A stretch of 9,040 bases of DNA, from assembly GCA_015232735.1 (NCBI GenBank), contig JADFZC010000015.1:8966-18005 (forward strand), in the 5' to 3' direction. Every line of letters begins with the position of its first letter. Positions within the stretch are counted from its first letter, which is position 1. This DNA is from Oligoflexales bacterium (lineage in GTDB: Bacteria; Bdellovibrionota; Oligoflexia; Oligoflexales; Oligoflexaceae). The notes below the pieces were generated by a model that was given only the letters and a program-made list of their open reading frames with translations, did no database searches and was not told the origin of the DNA. Both the position numbers and the translations under genes were made by a program. Of this stretch, positions 6,764 to 9,040 are shown in pieces.

Positions 6764-7132
6764 TCAAACAAGAACCTTGTTTATTACACCGATTACCTTG
6801 TCAGCAACAAATGGTTTTACTATCCAAGCCTTCACGCCCGCTTCTTTGCCAAGCGTTTTTAGTTCCGGCGAAGCTTCTGTAGTCAACATGAATATGGGAA
6901 CTGGATTTAGTGCCGGAACCTCACGTATCTTCCTGCACATAGTAATGCCATCCATTTCAGGCATGTTGTAATCGGTGATTATCAACTTAACATCCACATT
7001 TTCCTGAGCTTTGTTCAGCCCTTCATTTCCATCCTTTCCTTCAATCACTTCATATCCGGCACCTTCCAGCGCCTTTCTAAGTTGAATTCTGAGCGTATCT
7101 GAATCATCAACTATAAGAATCTTATGTGCCAC
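6764..7132 (-). CDS. CheY-like single-domain response regulator (first of the cluster)
   Basis: This 122-aa stand-alone receiver has a complete active site: D9-D10 (ILIVDD), D54 (LIITDYNMP), T84 (FMLTTEAS) and K106 (AWIVKPF). W103 occupies the position of E. coli CheY Tyr106. The GV-x-AWIVKPF stretch is typical of stand-alone regulators of the CheY group. It has no output domain. As first gene of the minus-strand cluster it is followed by a CheX-like phosphatase (34-nt gap) and then the kinase, so it is probably phosphorylated from H352 of that kinase and switched off by CheX. The start is GTG 7132 with a strong GGAGGTG site upstream. The sequence resembles the regulator at 3707-4081 with identical spacing of active-site residues, as expected from duplication of a CheY-CheX pair. 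Confidence 0.97.
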   Translation of the reverse strand: MAHKILIVDDSDTLRIQLRKALEGAGYEVIEGKDGNEGLNKAQENVDVKLIITDYNMPEMDGITMCRKIREVPALNPVPIFMLTTEASPELKTLGKEAGVKAWIVKPFVADKVIGVINKVLV

Positions 7133-7355
7133 AAAACACCTCCACTCATGTAGCAGAGCAATACAAGTAAATTATTTTTTATGTATCATTACTTATAATA
7201 CCATATTTTCAAACCAAATAGCATACCCCTCTCTGATACTTTTTTACAGAAGCATGAGAAAAAGCCTTAGCGATACTTTTAATTTATATAAAAACAAAGA
7301 TAAACAAGCCGGAATACCCGATGTTACATTTATCAAGCACAGAAGAGGCGCCTTA
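7133..7355 (-). promoter_or_regulatory. 223-bp AT-rich leader of the signalling cluster
   Basis: This gap separates the ABC transporter gene from the first CheY-like gene and is the most likely place for the cluster promoter. On the minus strand there are TATATAA-like and TATTATAAG stretches and a TTGAAA, but no pair with good spacing, so I do not name a promoter. GATACTTTT occurs twice on the plus strand (7235-7243 and 7272-7280), 37 bp apart. No U-run terminator for the ABC gene is visible: AGGCGC/GCGCCT (7346-7351 and 7363-7368) forms a short inverted repeat overlapping its stop codons but is not followed by U residues. Confidence 0.4.
7137..7143 (-). promoter_or_regulatory. Strong ribosome binding site deciding the GTG start
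   Basis: The minus strand reads GGAGGTG, then TTTT, then GTG 7132. This near-consensus anti-16S match fixes the GTG as the start of the first CheY-like gene. No ATG lies closer. Confidence 0.8.
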
Positions 7356-9040
7356 TTACGCCGCGCCTAATACAAATCCATCCGTAAGCTGCTCCTGCAT
7401 TCTCTGCATATATGTTTCTGTTATTTGTTTTAATACTTCCGGGGAGCTATCCATAATAAACTTGAATTCATTCCGTCTCAATGACAGAAAAGTTGAATTG
7501 GCTGCCGTAATCACATCAGCCGTCCTTGGAATCTCATTGATAAGAGATATTTCACCAAAATAATCTCCATCAGTTAAGGTAGCCAGCTTGACTCTTTTGC
7601 CTGATTCCATAGTCCGCACAATGTCAACTCTTCCTCTGACTATGACATAAAACTTGTCATAGGAATCCCCCTGCCTGATAACCGTTATCCCCGGGTTATA
7701 CTGCTCAGTGACAAACATTTTGTTAAGCTGTTTCAACAGACCGATATCCAGCATGCAGAAAAGTGGAATAGCCTTCAATTTTTCAGGAAACATCGTCGCC
7801 CTGTATCCATCTCCGCTGATCTCAAAACCACTCTGTTCATTCCACATGGCCTTATATATCCCGCCAAGTCTGATCAATTCATCATGCGTTCCCCGCTCCA
7901 CGAGTTCACCCTTTGACATTACCATTATCAAATCGTAGCCTTTTACAGTTGAAATTCTCTTTGTCACTGAAATTATAGTCTTTTCATTCCTTAAATTTTC
8001 GATGGTACCATTAAAGTCCAGTTCGGATGATGGATCCAGGGCCGAAGTAGCCTCATCGAGGACGATAATTGCCGGATCTCTGACAAGAACCCTTGAAAGA
8101 GCTATGCGCTGACGCTGCTCAACAGACAGTTTATAGCCCATTTCTCCGACAACAGTGCCATACCCTTCAGAAAGACCCATAATGAAATCGTGAATCTCGG
8201 CTTTCCTGGCAGCAGACTCTATCTCCTGATCCGTGGCGCCAAGTCTGCCAATCTCTATATTCTCCCGGATCGAAATACTGAATATGAAATTCTCCTGCGC
8301 TATCACTCCAATTTGTTTCCTATAAGACTCAAGAGTCGCCTTTCTTATATCATGATCGTCCAGCATCACAGATCCAAACATAGGCTCATAAACCCTTGTT
8401 ATCAAGTTTAGTATGGTACTTCTACCCGATCCGCTAGGGCCGACAAAAGCGATAAACTGGTTTTTCAAAATCTCCAGATTCACATTCTTCACATGAATGA
8501 CCTTGCCGTTGTGACTGAAATCAACATTTTTAAAGACGAGATTTTTTCGCATTTCAGGCATTTCAACTGCATTCGGTAAATCCTGTATATGTGAATTCTC
8601 CTCCATGATTTCCACTATCCTTGTTACCGGCTCACTCAAACCCAGAATTACCGGGATATACTCCGCAACACATGTCAAAGAATTACACAAAAACACATAT
8701 AATCCCTGAAAAGCCAGAAGAGTGCCGACAGTCATACGCCCCTCGGAAACCATAAAGGCGCCAATTCCCAAAACTGCCGCCTGAAGGAGCAGAACCCCCA
8801 ATAGATCAAACCTTTCAATCAAAAATCTTAAAAGATAAAATCTCCTCATGCTGTCTGCGAGTAACTCATTCCTCCTGGAAAAAGTTTTTATCGAATATGC
8901 TTCCAGGCAAAAGTTTTTTATCGTACTTTGAGCTTGAATATTTTCACTTATGCAATTTATGAGACTTGTTTCATCAATCCTTCTTCTCTGTCCCGCAGCC
9001 TCCGTCCGCTTTGAAAGCAGTTTGGGCCCAATCAGCATGA
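7356..9040 (-). CDS. ABC exporter C-terminal part with cyclic-nucleotide-binding domain (partial)
   Basis: The gene runs off the right edge, so the N-terminal membrane part is missing; residues are counted from the Met codon at 9038. About 1-140 is the second half of an ABC exporter membrane domain, with two hydrophobic segments (about 78-97 and 105-133). About 165-400 is the ATPase domain: Walker A GPSGSGRST (200-208, Arg206 in place of Lys), Q-loop Q248, signature LSVEQ (304-308, normally LSGGQ), Walker B IIVLDE (E329), D-loop SALD, and K360 where the H-loop His belongs. About 426-545 is a cNMP-binding domain with the phosphate-binding cassette GDYFGEISLINEIPRTADV (E496, R505). A double TAA ends it. 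It probably exports an unknown substrate across the inner membrane, possibly gated by cAMP or cGMP. The ATPase may be weak or need a partner. Membership in the downstream operon is uncertain. Confidence 0.95.
   Translation of the reverse strand, partial: MLIGPKLLSKRTEAAGQRRRIDETSLINCISENIQAQSTIKNFCLEAYSIKTFSRRNELLADSMRRFYLLRFLIERFDLLGVLLLQAAVLGIGAFMVSEGRMTVGTLLAFQGLYVFLCNSLTCVAEYIPVILGLSEPVTRIVEIMEENSHIQDLPNAVEMPEMRKNLVFKNVDFSHNGKVIHVKNVNLEILKNQFIAFVGPSGSGRSTILNLITRVYEPMFGSVMLDDHDIRKATLESYRKQIGVIAQENFIFSISIRENIEIGRLGATDQEIESAARKAEIHDFIMGLSEGYGTVVGEMGYKLSVEQRQRIALSRVLVRDPAIIVLDEATSALDPSSELDFNGTIENLRNEKTIISVTKRISTVKGYDLIMVMSKGELVERGTHDELIRLGGIYKAMWNEQSGFEISGDGYRATMFPEKLKAIPLFCMLDIGLLKQLNKMFVTEQYNPGITVIRQGDSYDKFYVIVRGRVDIVRTMESGKRVKLATLTDGDYFGEISLINEIPRTADVITAANSTFLSLRRNEFKFIMDSSPEVLKQITETYMQRMQEQLTDGFVLGAA

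Noticed and set aside
7346..7368. Terminator for the ABC transporter gene (AGGCGC/GCGCCT inverted repeat).
   Set aside because: The stem is only 6 bp with an 11-nt loop, overlaps the stop codons, and has no U-run downstream on the minus strand.
7356..9040. Frameshift or pseudogene status of the ABC gene because of its altered Walker A, signature and H-loop.
   Set aside because: The frame is open from the window edge to a double stop, the rest of the ATPase domain and the cNMP domain are well preserved, and the changes are single-residue substitutions.

Overview
The window is AT-leaning bacterial DNA that encodes an intracellular phosphotransfer circuit built from chemotaxis-type parts, with no recognisable receptor, CheW, flagellar or DNA-binding output gene. 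The organism cannot be fixed from these 9 kb. CheX-type phosphatases and soluble PAS/CheA-like kinases are known from spirochaetes, Thermotoga-like lineages and several delta-type or predatory Gram-negative groups, so I place it only as a signalling-rich, probably Gram-negative, bacterium.

Layout from left to right. Positions 1-125 hold a tandem 59-bp repeat ending in a perfect hairpin. A minus-strand gene (217-1380) encodes a degenerate receiver-like domain fused to TPR-type helices. Divergent from it, 77 bp away, a plus-strand gene (1458-2915) encodes a second receiver-like domain followed by two CheX-type domains. A diverged, opposite-strand copy of the repeat (2915 to about 3014) begins on the last base of that gene's stop codon and fills the convergent gap. 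From 7132 down to 3021 runs a minus-strand cluster: CheY-like regulator, CheX-like protein, CheA-like kinase, second CheY-like regulator, second CheX-like protein. After a 223-bp spacer, the right end (7356-9040) is the C-terminal part of an ABC exporter that carries a cyclic-nucleotide-binding domain.

How it may work. The kinase (two PAS domains, a histidine-phosphotransfer domain with H352, and a CheA-type ATPase) has no transmembrane segment and no CheW-like domain, so it should sense a cytoplasmic cue. It is expected to phosphorylate the two single-domain regulators at D54. The CheX-like proteins encoded next to each regulator retain the D-x3-E-x2-N phosphatase signature and should dephosphorylate them. 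All four CheX-type domains in the window keep this signature. The output is not visible. Candidates are protein-protein contacts with the receiver-TPR protein, the tandem-CheX protein, or unlinked targets.

Most interesting points: the CheY-CheX / kinase / CheY-CheX arrangement; the tandem CheX protein; the gene-end repeat with a conserved hairpin-plus-core structure; and an ABC ATPase domain that has lost the Walker A lysine, the canonical signature and the H-loop histidine while keeping Walker B and a cNMP-binding signature.
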